Source of the DNA: Diplolepis rosae
Taxonomy: Eukaryota > Arthropoda > Insecta > Hymenoptera > Diplolepididae
Length of the DNA: 64,000 nt
Reading direction: 5' to 3'
NCBI GenBank assembly: GCA_030998225.1
Contig: JAPYXD010000755.1
Location: 2,418,001 to 2,482,000 of the forward strand
Made by a program: the position numbers and the translations under genes. The notes below the pieces were generated by a model that saw only the letters and a program-made list of their open reading frames with translations, did no database searches and had not been told where the DNA came from. This document shows positions 38,100 through 51,200 of this stretch, piece by piece; the first letter of the stretch is position 1, and the number at the start of each line of letters is the position of its first letter.

Positions 38100-41000
38100 T
38101 TAAACTGAGAACGTGGTCTAAAAAAAGAATTCAGTTTTGAATTGCTGATACATTGTGCTATATTAAAAAAAATATAAATTCAAATTCGAGTTTGCGGAGC
38201 GGAACCAAAATTAGGAAAGTTTGACCCGGGGAAGCCATTTGTTGACAAACTCGTTGAATTATCACGTAAATTGAAAACATCGACTAACGAAAGTCTTTGG
38301 TTTTGAATTACAGATACATTGTGCTATATTACAAAAAGTATGAATTAAAATTTAGCTTTGCGGAGCGAAACCAAAATTATGAAAGCTTGCCCTGGGAAAG
38401 CCGATTCTGGACAAACTCGTTGAATTATCTCGAGAACTAAGAACGTGGCCTAACAAAAGTCTTTGGTTTTGAACTGCAAATACATTGTTGGATACTAAAA
38501 AAAAATATAAATTCAAATTTGAGTTTGCGGAGCGAAACCAAAATTATGAAAGCTTGCCCTGGGAAAGCCGATTCTGGACAAACTCGTTGAATTATCTCGA
38601 GAACTAAGAAAGTGGCCAAACGAAAGACTTTGGTTTCAAATTGAAGATACATTGTGGGATATTAAAAAAAATATAAATTCAAATTTGAGTTTCGGAGCGA
38701 AACCAAAATTATGAAAGTTTGACCCGGGGAAGCCATTTGTTGACAAACTCGTTAAATTATCTCTTAAACTGAAAACGTGGTCCAAAAAAAGACTGGTTTT
38801 GAATTGCAGATACATTGTGCTATATTAAAAAAAATATAAAAATAAATATGTGTTTGCGGAGCGAAACCAAAATTATGAAAGTTTCACATGGGAAAGCCTT
38901 TTCTGGACAAACTCCGCAAATTATCTCGAGAACTAAGAAAGTGGCCTAAAAAAAGAATTTGGTTTTTAATTGAAGATACATTGTGCCATATTAAAAAAAA
39001 TATAAATTGAAATTCGAGTTTGCGGAGCGGAACCAAAATTAGGAAAGTTGGACCCGGGGAAGCCATTTTGCTGATAAACTCGTTAAATTATCTCTTAAAC
39101 TGAGAACGGGGTCTAAAAAAGACTTTGGTTTTAAATTGAAGATACATTGTGCCATATTAAAAAATATATAAATTTAAATTTTTAGTTTGCGGAGCGAAAC
39201 CAAAATTATGAAAGTTTGACCCGGGGAAGCCATTTGTGGACAAACTCGTGAAATTATCTCTTAAAGTGAGAACGTGGGCGAAAAAAAGACTTTGGTTTAA
39301 AATTGAAGATACATTGTGCCATATGAAAAAAAATATAAATTCGAGTTTGCGGAGCGGAAACAAAATTATGAAAGTTTGCCCTGGGAAAGCCGATTCTGGA
39401 CAAACTCGTCGAATTATCTCGAGAACTAAGAACGTGGCCAAAAAAAAGACTTTGTTTTTAAATTTTACAAACATTGCGGTATATTAAAAAAAATATAAAT
39501 TCAAATTAGTGTTAGCGGAGCGAAACCAAAATTATGAATGTTTGACCCGGGGAAGCCATTTGTTGACAAACTCGTTAAATTATCTCTTAAACTGAAAACG
39601 TGGTACAAAAAAAGACTGGTTTTGAATTGCAGATACATTGTGCTACATTAAAAAAAATATAAATTTAAATTTGTGTTTGCGGAGCGAAACCAAAATTATG
39701 AATGTTTGACCTGGGGAAGCCGTTTGCTGATAATCTCGTTGAATTATAACTTAAATTGGAAACGTGGCATAACAAAAGTCTCTGGTTTTGAATTGCAGAT
39801 ACATTGTGTTCTATTGAAAAAAATATAAATTCAAATTTGAGTTTGCGGAGCGAAACCAAAATTATGAAAGTTTGCCCCGGGAAAGCCGATTCTGGACAAA
39901 CTCGTTGAATTATCTCGAGAACTAAGAAAGTGGCCAAACGAAAGACTTTGGTTTCAAATTGAAGACACATTCTGGGATATTAAAAAATATATGAATTAAA
40001 ATTTAGCTTTGCGGAGCGAAAACAAAATTAGGAAAGTTTGACCTGGGGAAGCCATTTGTTGACAAACTCGTTAAATTATCTTTTAAACTGAGAAATTGGC
40101 CAAAAAAAAACTTCGGTTTTGAATTGCATATACATTGTGCAATATTAAAAAAAATATGAATTTAAAATCGAGTTTGCGGATCGGAACCAAAATTAGGAAA
40201 GTTTGACCCCGGGAAGCCATTTGCTGATAAACTCGTTAAATTATCTCTTAAACTGAGAACGTAGTCTAAAAAAAGACTTTTGTTTTAAATTGAAGATACT
40301 TTGTGCTCTATTAAAAAATATATAAATTTAAATTTAGTTTGCGGAGCGAAACCAAAATTATAAATGTTTGACCCGGGGAAGCCATTTGTTGACAAACTCG
40401 TTAAATTATCTCTTAAACTGAGAACGTGGTCTAAAAAAGACTGGTTTTGAATTGCTGATACATTGTGCTATATTGAAAAAAATATAAATTTAAATTTGTG
40501 TTTGCGGAGCGAAACCAAAATTATGAAAGTTTGCCCTGGGAAAGCCATTTGTTGACAGTCTCGTTAAATTATCTCTTAAACTGAGAATTTGGTCTAAAAA
40601 AAGTCTTTGGTTTTGTATTGCTGATACATTGTGCTATATTAAAAAAAATATAAATTTAAAGTTAGTTTTGGAGCGAAACCAAAATTATGAAAGTTTGACC
40701 CGGGGAAGCCATTTGTTGACAAACTCGTTAAATTATCTCTTAAAATGAGAACGTGGTCTAAAAAAAGACTTTGGTTTTGAATTGCAGATACATTGTGCTA
40801 TATTAAAAAAAATATAAAAATAAATTAGTGTTTGCGGAGCGAAACCACAATTATGACAGTTTCCCCTGGGAAAGCCTAGTCTGGACAAACTCGTCAAATT
40901 ATCTCGAGAACTAAGAACGTGGCCAAAAAAAAGACTTGGGTTTTAAATTAAACAAAAATTGCGGGATATTAAAAAAAATATAAATTCAAATTATAGTTAG

Positions 41001-42850
41001 CGGAGCGAAACCAAAATTATGAAAGTTTGACCCGGGGAAGCCATTTGTTGACAAACTCGTTAAATTATCTCTTAAACTGAGAACGTGGTCTAAAAAAAGA
41101 CTTTGGTTTTGAATTGCAGATACATTGTGCTATATTAAAAAAAATAAAAATTTAAATTAGTGTTTGCGGAGCGAAACCAAAATTATCAAAGTTTGCCCTG
41201 GGAAAGCCGATTCTGGACAAACTCGTTGAATTATCTCGAGAACTAAGAAAGTGGCCAAACGAAAGACTTTGGTTTCAAATTGAAGATACATTGTGGGATA
41301 TTAAAAAAATATAAATTCAAATTTGAGTTTCGGAGCGAAACCAAAATTATGAAAGTTTGACCCGGGGAAGCCATTTGTTGACAAACTCGTTAAATTATCT
41401 CTTAAATTGAATACGTGGTATAAAAAAAGACTTTGGTTTTGAACTGCAGATACATTGTGCTATATGAAAAAAAATATAAAAATAAATTTGTGTTTGCGGA
41501 GCGAAACGAAAATTATGAAAGTTTCACCTGGGAAAGCCTTTTCTGGACAAACTCCGCAAATTATCTCGAGAACTAAGAACGTGGCCTAAAAAAAGGCTTT
41601 GGTTTTGAACTGCAGATACAATGTGGGATATTAAAAAAAATATAAATTCAAATTTGAGTTTCGGAGCGAAACCAAAATTATGAAAGTTTGACCCGGGTAA
41701 GCCATTTGTTGACAAACTCGTTAAATTATCTCTTAAAATGAGAACGTGGTATAAAAAAAGACTTTGGTTTTGAATTGCAGATACATTGTGCTATACTAAA
41801 AAAAATATAAGTTTAAATTAGTGTTTGCGGAGCGAAACCAAAATTATGAAAGTTTGCCCTGGGAAAGCCGATTCTGGACAAACTCGTTAAATTATCTCTT
41901 AAACTGAGAACGTTGTCTAAAAAAAGGCTTTGGTTTTAAATTGAAGATACATTGTGCTGTATTAAAAAAAAGTATAAATTTAAATTTGAGTTTGCGGCGC
42001 GAAACCAAAATTATGAAAGTTTGCCCTGGGAAAGCCGTTTCTGGACAAACTCGTTGAATTATCTCGAGAACTAAGAAAGTGGCCAAACGAAAGACTTTGG
42101 TTTCAAATTGAAGACACATTGTGGGATATTAAAAAAAATATAAATTCAAATTTGAGTTTCGGAGCGAAACCAAAATTATGAAAGTTTGACCCGGGGAAGC
42201 CATTTGTTGACAAACTCGTTAAATTATCTCCTAAACTGAAAACGTGGTCTAAAAAAGACTTTGGTTTTTGAATTGCAGATACATTGTGCTATACTAAAAA
42301 AAATATAAATTTAAATTTGTGTTTGCGGAGCGAAACCAAAATTATGAATGTTTGACCTGGGGAAGCCGTTTGCTGATAATCTCGTTGAATTATAACTTAA
42401 ATTGAAAACGTGGCCTAACAAAAGTCTCTGGTTTTGAATTGGAGATACATTGTGTTCTATTAAAAAAATATAAATTCAAATTTGAGTTTGCGGAGCGAAA
42501 CCAAAATTATGAAAGTTTGCCCTGGGAAAGCCGATTCTGGACAAACTCGTTGAATTATCTCGAGAACTAAGAAAGTGGCCAAACGAAAGACTTTGGTTTC
42601 AAATTGAAGACACATTGTGGGATATTACAAAAAGTATAAATTAAAATTTAGCTTTGCGGAGCGAAACCAAAATTAGGAAAGTTTGACCTGGGGAAGCCAT
42701 TTGTTGACAAACTCGTTAAATTATCACTTAAACTGAGAATGTGGTCAGAAAAAAGACTTTGGTTTTGAATTGCTGATACATTGTGCTATATTAAAAAAAA
42801 TATGAATTTAAATTCGAGTTTGCGGAGCGAAAACAAAATTATGAATGTTT
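38100..42850 (+). repeat. Tandem duplication unit h2
   Basis: Second copy of 33.3-37.9 kb, in the same orientation and following almost directly. It has one monomer more than the first copy between about 38.85 and 39.87 kb. Local offsets vary from 4,956 to 4,974 because of small indels. Its right end overlaps the start of the 2.65-2.82 kb series at about 41.8 kb. Confidence 0.85.
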
Positions 42851-45800
42851 GACCCGGGGAAGCCATTTGTTGACAAACTCGTTACATTATCTCTTAAACT
42901 GAAAACGTGGTCTAAAAAAAGAATTGGTTTTGAATTGCAGATACTTTGTGCTCTATTAAAAAATATATAAATTTAAATTTGAGTTTGCGGAGCGAAACCA
43001 AAATTAGGAAAGTTTGACCTGGGGAAGCCATTTGTTGACAAACTCGTTAAATTATCTCTTAAACTGAAAACGTGGTCTAAAAAAAGACAATGGTTTTGAA
43101 TTGCAGATACATTGTGCTATATGCAAAAAAATATAAAAATAAATTTGTGTTTGCGGAGCGAAACCAAAATTATGAAAGTTTGACACGGGTAAGCCATTTG
43201 TTGACAAACTCGTTAAATTATCTCTTAAACTGAGAACGTGGTCCAAAAAAAAGACTGGTTTTGAATTGCAGATACATTGTGCTATATTAAAAAAAATATA
43301 AATTAAAATTTGTGTTTGCGGAGCGAAACGAAAATTATGAAAGTTTGACCTGGGGAGGCCGTTTCTGGTCAAACTCATAAAATTATCTCGAGAACTAAGA
43401 ACGTGGCCTAACAAAAGTCTTTGGTTTTGAACTGCAGATACAATGTGGGATATTAAAAAAAAATATAAATTCAAATTTGAGTTTCGGAGCGAAACCAAAA
43501 TTAGGAAAGTTTGACCCGGGGAAGCCATTTATTGACAAACTCGTTAAATTATCTCTTAAACTGAGAACGTGGTCTAAAAAAAAACTTCGGTTTTGGATTG
43601 CAGATACATTGTGCTATATTAAAAAAAATATAAAAATAAATTTGTTTTTGCGGAGCGAAACGAAAATTATGAAAGTTTGACCTGGGGAGGCCGTTTCTGG
43701 TCAAACTCATAAAATTATCTCGAGAACTAAGAACGTGGCCTAACAAAAGTCTTTGGTTTTGAACTGCAGATATAATGTGGGATATTAAAAAAAAATATAA
43801 ATTCAAATTTGAGTTTCGGAGCGAAACCAAAATTATTAAAGTTTGACCCGGGGAAGCCATTTGTTGACAAACTCGTTAAATTATCTCTTAAACTGAAAAC
43901 GTGGTCTAAAAAAAGACTTTGGTTTTGAATTGCAGATACATTGTGCTATACTAAAAAAAATATAAGTTTAAATTAGTGTTTGCGGAGCGAAACCAAAATT
44001 ATGAAAGTTTGCCCTGGGAAAGCCGATTCTGGACAAACTCGTTGAATTATCTCGAGAACTAAGTAAGTGGCCAAACGAAAGACTTTGGTTTCAAATTGAA
44101 GATACATTGTGGGATATTAAAAAAAATATAAATTCAAATTTGAGTTTCGGAGCGAAACCAAAATTATGAAAGTTTGACTCGGGGAAGCCATTTGTTGACA
44201 AACTCGTTAAATTATCTCTTAAACTGAAAACGTGGTCTAAAAAAAGACTTTGGTTTTGTATTGACGATACTTTGTTCTATATTAAAAAAATTAGAACTTT
44301 AAATTTGTGTTTGCGGAGCGAAAGAATAATTATGAAAATTTGACTCTGGGGAGGCCGTTTCTGGTCAAACTCATCAAATTATCTCGAGAACTAAGAACGT
44401 GGCCTAACAAAAGTCTTTGGTTTTGAACTGCAGATACAATGTGGGATATTAAAAAAAAATATAAATTCAAATTTGAGTTTCGGAGCGAAAACCAAAATTA
44501 TGAAAGTTTGACCCGGGGAAGCCATTTGTTGACAAACTCGTTAAATTATCTCTTAAACTGAAAACGTGGTCTAAAAAAAGACTTTGGTTTTGAATTGCAG
44601 ATACATTATGCTATACTAAAAAAAATATAAGTTTAAATTAGTGTTTGCGGAGCGAAACCAAAATTATGAAAGTTTGCCCTGGGAAAGCCGATTCTGGACA
44701 AACTCGTTAAATTATCTCTTAAACTGAGAACGTGGTCTAAAAAAAGACTTTGGTTTTAAATTGAAGATACATTGTGCTATATTAAAAAAAAATGTGAATT
44801 TAAATTCGAGTTTGCGGAGCGAAACCAAAATTATGAAAGTTTGCCCTGGGAAAGCCGATTCTGGACAAACTCGTTGAATTATCTCGAGAACTAAGAAAGT
44901 GGCCAAACGAAAGACTTTGGTTTCAAATTGAAGACACATTGTGGGATATTAAAAAAAATATAAATTCAAATTTGAGTTTCGGAGCGAAACCAAAATTATG
45001 AAAGTTTGACCCGGGGAAGCCATTTGTTGACAAACTCGTTAAATTATCTCCTAAACTGAAAACGTGGTCTAAAAAAAGACTTTGGTTTTGAATTGCAGAT
45101 ACATTGTGCTATACTAAAAAAATATAAATTTAAATTTGTGTTTGCGGAGCGAAACCAAAATTATGAAAGTTTGTCCCGGGGAAGCCATTTGCTGATAAAC
45201 TCGTTGAATTATAACTTAAATTGAAAACGTGGCATAACAAAAAGTCTCTGGTTTTGAATTGCAGATACATTGTGTTCTATTAAAAAAAATATAAATTCAA
45301 ATTTGAGTTTGCGGAGCGAAACCAAAATTATGAAAGTTTGCCCTGGGAAAGCCGATTCTGGACAAACTCGTTGAATTATCTCGAGAACTAAGAAAGTGGC
45401 CAAACGAAAGACTTTGGTTTCAAATTGAAGACACATTGTGGGATATTAAAAAACATATAAATTAAAATTTAGCTTTGCGGAGCGAAAACAAAATTAGGAA
45501 AGTTTGACCTGGGGAAGCCATTTGTTGACAAACTCGTTAAATTATCACTTAAACTGAGAATGTGGTCAGAAAAAAGACTTTGGTTTTGAATTGCAGATAC
45601 ATTGTGCTCTATTAAAGAAAATATGAATTTAAATTCGAGTTTGCGGAGCGAAACCAAAATTATGAAAGTTTGAACCGGGTAAGCCATTTGTTGACAAACT
45701 CATTAAATTATCTCTTAAAATGAGAACGTGGTATAAAAAAAGACTTTGGTTTTGAATTGCAGATACATTGTGCTATATTAAAAAAAATAAAAAATTTAAA

Positions 45801-48200
45801 TTTAGTTTTCGGAGCGGAACCAAAATTAGGAAAGTTTGACCTGGGGAAGCCATTTGTTGACAAACTCGTTAAATTATCTTTTAAACAGAGAAGTAGTCCA
45901 AAAAAAAACTACGGTGTTGGATTGCAGATACATTGTGCAATATTAAAACAAATATGAATTTAAATTTGAGTTTTCGCAGCGAAACCAAAATTAGGAAAGT
46001 TTGACCCGGGGAAGCCGTTTCTGGACAAACTCGTCAAATTATCTCGAGACCTAAGAACGTGGCCTAACGAAAGTCTTTGGTTTTGAACTGCAGATACAAT
46101 GTGGATATTAAAAAAAAATATAAATTCAAATTTGAGTTTGCGGAGCGAAACCAAAATTATGAAAGTTTGACCCGGGTAAGCCATTTGTTGACAAACTCGT
46201 TAAATTATCTCTTAAAATGAGAACGTGGTCTAAGAAAAGACTTTGGTTTTGAATTGCAGATACATTGTGCTATATGAAAAAAAATATAAAAATAAATTTG
46301 TGTTTGCGGAGCGAAACGAAAATTATGAAAGTTTCACCTGGGAAAGCCTTTTCTGGACAAACTCCGCAAATTATCTCGAGAACTAAGAAAGTGGCCTAAC
46401 GAAAGTCTTTGGTTTTGAACTGCAGATACAATGTGGGATATTAAAAAAAAATATAAATTCAAATTTGAGTTTCGGAGCGAAACAAAAATTATTAAAGTTT
46501 GACCCGGGTAAGCCATTTGTTGACAAACTCGTTAAATTATCTCTTAAACTGAGAAAATCGCCTAAAAAAAACTTCGGTTTTGGTTTGCAGATACATTGTG
46601 GTATACTAAAAAATATAAGTTTAAATTAGTGTTTGCGGAGCGAAACCAAAATTATGAAAGTTTGCCCTGGGAAAGCCGATTCTGGACAAACTCGTTGAAT
46701 TATCTCGAGAACTAAGAACGTGGCCAAAAAAAAGACTTGGGTTTTAAATTAAACAAACATTGCGGGATATTAAAAAAAATATAAATTCAAATTATAGTTA
46801 GCGGAGCGAAACCAAAATTATGAATGTTTGACCCGGGGAAGCCATTTGATGACAAACTCGTTAATGTATCTCGTAAATTGAGTACGTGGTCTAAAAAAAG
46901 ACTTTGGTTTTGAATTGCAGATACATTGTGCTATATTAAAAAAAATATAAATTTAAATTTGTGTTTGCGGAGCGAAACCAAAATTATGAAAGTTTGACCT
47001 GGGGAAGCCGTTTCTGGTCAAACTCGTCAAATTATCTCGAGAACTAAGAACGTGGCCTAACGAAGGTCTTTGGTTTTGAAATGCAGATACAATGTGGGAT
47101 ATTAAAAAAAAATATCAATTCAAATTCGAGTTTGCGGAGCGAAACCAAAATTATGAAAGTTTGACCCGGGGAAGCCATTTGTTGACAAACTCGTTAAATT
47201 ATCTCTTAAACTGAGTACGTGGTCTAAAAAAAGACTTTGGTTTTCAATTGCAGATACATTGTGCTATACTAAAAAAAATATAAGTTTAAATTAGTGTTTG
47301 CGGAGCGAAACCAAAATTATGAAAGTTTGCCCTGGGAAAGCCGATTCTGGACAAACTCGTTAAATTATCTCTTAAACTGAGAACGTGGTCTAAAAAAAGA
47401 CTTTGGTTTTAAATTGAAGATACATTGTGCTATATTAAAAAAAAATATGAATTTAAATTCGAGTTTGCGGAGCGAAACCAAAATTATGAAAGTTTGCCCT
47501 GGAAAGCCGATTCTGGACAAACTCGTTGAATTATCTCGAGAACTAAGAAAGTGGCCAAACGAAAGACTTTGGTTTCAAATTGAAGACACATTGTGGGATA
47601 TTAAAAAAAATATAAATTCAAATTTGAGTTTCGGAGCGAAACCAAAATTATGAAAGTTTGACCCGGGGAAGCCATTTGTTGACAAACTCGTTAAATTATC
47701 TCCTAAACTGAAAACGTGGTCTAAACAAAGACTTTGGTTTTGAATTGCAGATACATTGTGCTATACTAAAGAAAATATAAATTTAAATTTGTGTTTGCGG
47801 AGCGAAACCAAAATTATGAATGTTTGACCTGGGGAAGCCGTTTGCTGATAATCTCGTTGAATTATAACTTAAATTGAAAACGTGGCATAACAAAAGTCTC
47901 TGGTTATGAATTGCAGATACATTGTGTTCTATTAAAAAAAATATAAATTTAAATTTGAGTTTGCGTTAGCGAAACCAAAATTATGAAAGTTTGCCCTGGG
48001 AAAGCCGATTCTGGACAAACTCGTGGAATTATCTCGAGAACTAAGAAAGTGGCCAAACGAAAGACTTTGGTTTCAAATTGAAGACACATTGTGGGATATT
48101 AAAAAAAATATAAATTAAAATTTAGCTTTGCGGAGCGAAAACAAAATTAGGAAAGTTTGACCTGGGGAAGCCATTTGTTGACAAACTCGTTGAATTATCA
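41800..48200 (+). repeat. Blocks recurring every ~2.65-2.82 kb
   Basis: The marker AAGACACATTGTGGG occurs in pairs about 497 bases apart: 42111 and 42607, 44931 and 45428, 47583 and 48081. Pairs are 2,820 (17 monomers) and 2,652 (16 monomers) apart. The monomer with ATATAAGTTTAAATTAGTG precedes each pair (about 41,818, 44,637 and 47,280), and GAGAATGTGGTCAG follows the first two (42,735 and 45,556). Only the parts around these markers recur clearly; the filler between differs. The same pair reappears at 56,531 and 57,028 in the next large duplication. Confidence 0.75.
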
Positions 48201-51200
48201 CTTAAACTGAGAAATTGGTCTAAAAAAAGACTTTGGTTTTGAATTGCTGATACATTGTGCTATATTGAAAAAAATATGAATTTAAATTCGAGTTTGCGGA
48301 GCGAAACCAAAATTAGGAATGTTTGACCCGGGGAAGCCATTTGTTGACAAACTCGTTAAATTATCTCTTAAACTGAAAACGTGGTCTAAAAAAAGAATTG
48401 GTTTTGAATTGCAGATACTTTGTGCTCTATTAAAAAATATATAAATTTAAATTTAGCTTTGCGGAGCGAAAACAAAATTAGGAAAGTTTGACCTGGGGAA
48501 GCCATTTGTTGACAAACTCGTTAAATTATCTCTTAACTGAGAAATTGGCCAAAAAAACACTTCGGTTTTGGATTGCAGATACATTGTGCTATACTAAAAA
48601 AAATATAAATTTAAATTTGTGTTTGCGGAGCGAAACCAAAATTATGAAAGTTTGACCCGGGGAAGCGGTTTCTGGACAAACTCTTCAAATTATCTCGAGA
48701 ACTAAGAACGTGGCCTAACAAAAGTCTTTGGTTTTGAACTGCAGATACAATGTGGGATATTAAAAAAATATATAAATTCAAATTTGAGTTTTGGAGCGAA
48801 ACCAAAATTATGAAAGTTTGACCCGGGGAAGCCATTTGTTGACAAACTCGTTAAATTATCTATTAAACTGAAGACGTGGTCTAAAAAAAGACTTTGGTTT
48901 TGAATTGCAGATACATTGTGCTATACTAAAAAAAATATAAGTTTAAATTAGTGTTTGCGGAGCGAAACCAAAATTATGAAAGTTTGCCCTGGGAAAGCCG
49001 ATTCTGGACAAACTCGTTAAATTATCTCTTAAACTGAGAACGTGGTCTAAAAAAAGACTTTCGTTTTAAATTGAAGATACATTGTGCTATATTAAAAAAA
49101 TATGAATTTAAATTCGAGTTTGCGGAGCGAAACCAAAATTATGAAAGTTTGCCCTGGGAAAGCCGATTCTGGACAAACTCGTTGAATTATCTCGAGAACT
49201 AAGAAAGTGGCCAAACGAAAGACTTTGGTTTCAAATTGAAGACACATTGTGGGATATTAAAAAAAATATAAATTCAAATTTGAGTTTCGGAGAGCAACCA
49301 AAATTAGGAAAGTTTGACCCGGGGAAGCCATTTGTTGACAAACTCGTTAAATTATCTCATAAACTGAGAACGTGGTCTAAAAAAAGACAATGGTTTTGAA
49401 TTTCAGATACATTGTGCTGTGTGCTAAAAAATATAAAAATAAATTTGTGTTTGCGGAGCGAAACCAAAATTATGAAAGTTTGTCCCGGGGAAGCCATTTG
49501 CTGTTAAATTCGTTGAATTATAACTTAAATTAAAAACGTGGCATAACAAAAGTCTCTGGTTTTGAATTGCAGATACATTGTGTTCTATTAAAAAAAAATA
49601 TAAATTCAAATTTGAGTTTGCGGAGCGAAACCAAAATTATGAAAGTTTGCCCTGGGAAAGACGATTCTGGACAAACTCGTTGAATTATATCTTAAACTGA
49701 GAACGTGGTCTAAAAAAAGAATTTGGTTTTGAATTGCAGATACATTGTGCTATATTAAAAGAAATATAAATTTAAATTTTTGTTTGCAGAGCGAAACCAA
49801 AATTATGAAAGTTTGACCTGGGGACGCCGTTTCTGGTCAAACTCGTAAAATTATCTCGAGAACTAAGAACGTGGCATAACAAAAGTCTTTGGTTTTGAAC
49901 TGCAGATACAATGTGGGATATTAAAAAAAAATATAAATTCAAATTTGAGTTTCGGAGCGAAACCAAAATTATGAAAGTTTGACCCGGGTAAGCCATTTGT
50001 TGACAAACTCGTTAAATTATCTCTTAAACTGAAAACGTGGTCTAAAAAAAGACTTTGGTTTTGAATTGCAGATACATTGTGCTATACTAAAAAATATAAG
50101 TTTAAATTAGTGTTTGCGGAGCGAAACCAAAATTATGAAAGTTTGCCCTGGGAAAGCCGATTCTGGACAAACTCGTTGAATTATCTCGAGAACTAAGAAA
50201 GTGGCCAAACGAAGCACTTTGGTTTCAAATTGAAGATACATTGCGGGATATTAAAAAAAATATAAATTCAAATTTGAGTTTCGGAGCGAAACCAAAATTA
50301 TGAAAGTTTGACCCGGGGAAGCCATTTGCTGATAAACTCGTTGAATTATCTCTTAAACTGAGAACGTGGTCTAAAAAAAGACTTTGGTTTTGAATTGCAG
50401 ATACATTGTGATATATTAAAAAAAATATAAATTTAAATTTGTGTTTGCGGAGCGAAACCAAAATTGTGAAAGTTTGACCTGGGGAGGCCGTTTCTGGTCA
50501 AACTCGTCAAATTATCTCGAGAACTAAGAACGTGACCTAACAAAAGTCTTTGGTTTTGAACTGCAGATACAATGTGGGATATTAAAAAAAAATAGAAATT
50601 CAAATTTGAGTTTGCGGAGCGGAACCACAATTATGAAAGTTTGACCCGGGGAAGCCATTTGTTGACAAACTCGTTAAATTATCTCTTAAACTGAAAACGT
50701 GGTCTAAAAAAAGACTTTGGTTTTGAATTGCAGATACATTGTGCTATACTAAAAAATATAAGTTTAAATTAGTGTTTGCGGAGCGAAACCAAAATTATGA
50801 AAGTTTGCCCTGGGAAAGCCGATTCTGGACAAACTCGTTGAATTATCTCCAGAACTAAGAAAGTGGCCAAACGAAAGACTTTGGTTTCAAATTGAAGATA
50901 CATTGTGGGATATTAAAAAAAATAAAAATTCAAATTTGAGTTTCGGAGCGAAACCAAAATTATGAAAGTTTGACACGGGGAAGCCATTTGTTGACAAACT
51001 CGTTAAATTATCTCTTAAACTGAAAACGTGGTCTAAAAAAAGACTTTGGTTTTTGAATTGAAGATACATTGTGCTATATTAAAAAAAATATTAATTTAAA
51101 TTTGTGTTTGCGGAGCGAAACGAAAATTATGAAAGTTTGACCCGGGGAGGCCGTTTCTGGTCAAACTCATCAAATTACCTCGAGAACCAAGAACGTGGCC

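Noticed and set aside
43052..43528. 158-residue minus-strand open frame, the longest in the window
   Set aside because: It runs through nearly three satellite monomers, reading each in a different frame, so its peptide has no repeat of its own. Peptide pieces such as GQTFIILVSLR recur wherever the same monomer is in the same frame. No ribosome-binding or domain evidence exists.
49420..49445. Odd GTGCTGTGTGCTAAAAAATA junction
   Set aside because: A small local duplication of a few bases within one monomer; the phase resumes normally. It is not an insertion or recombination scar of note.
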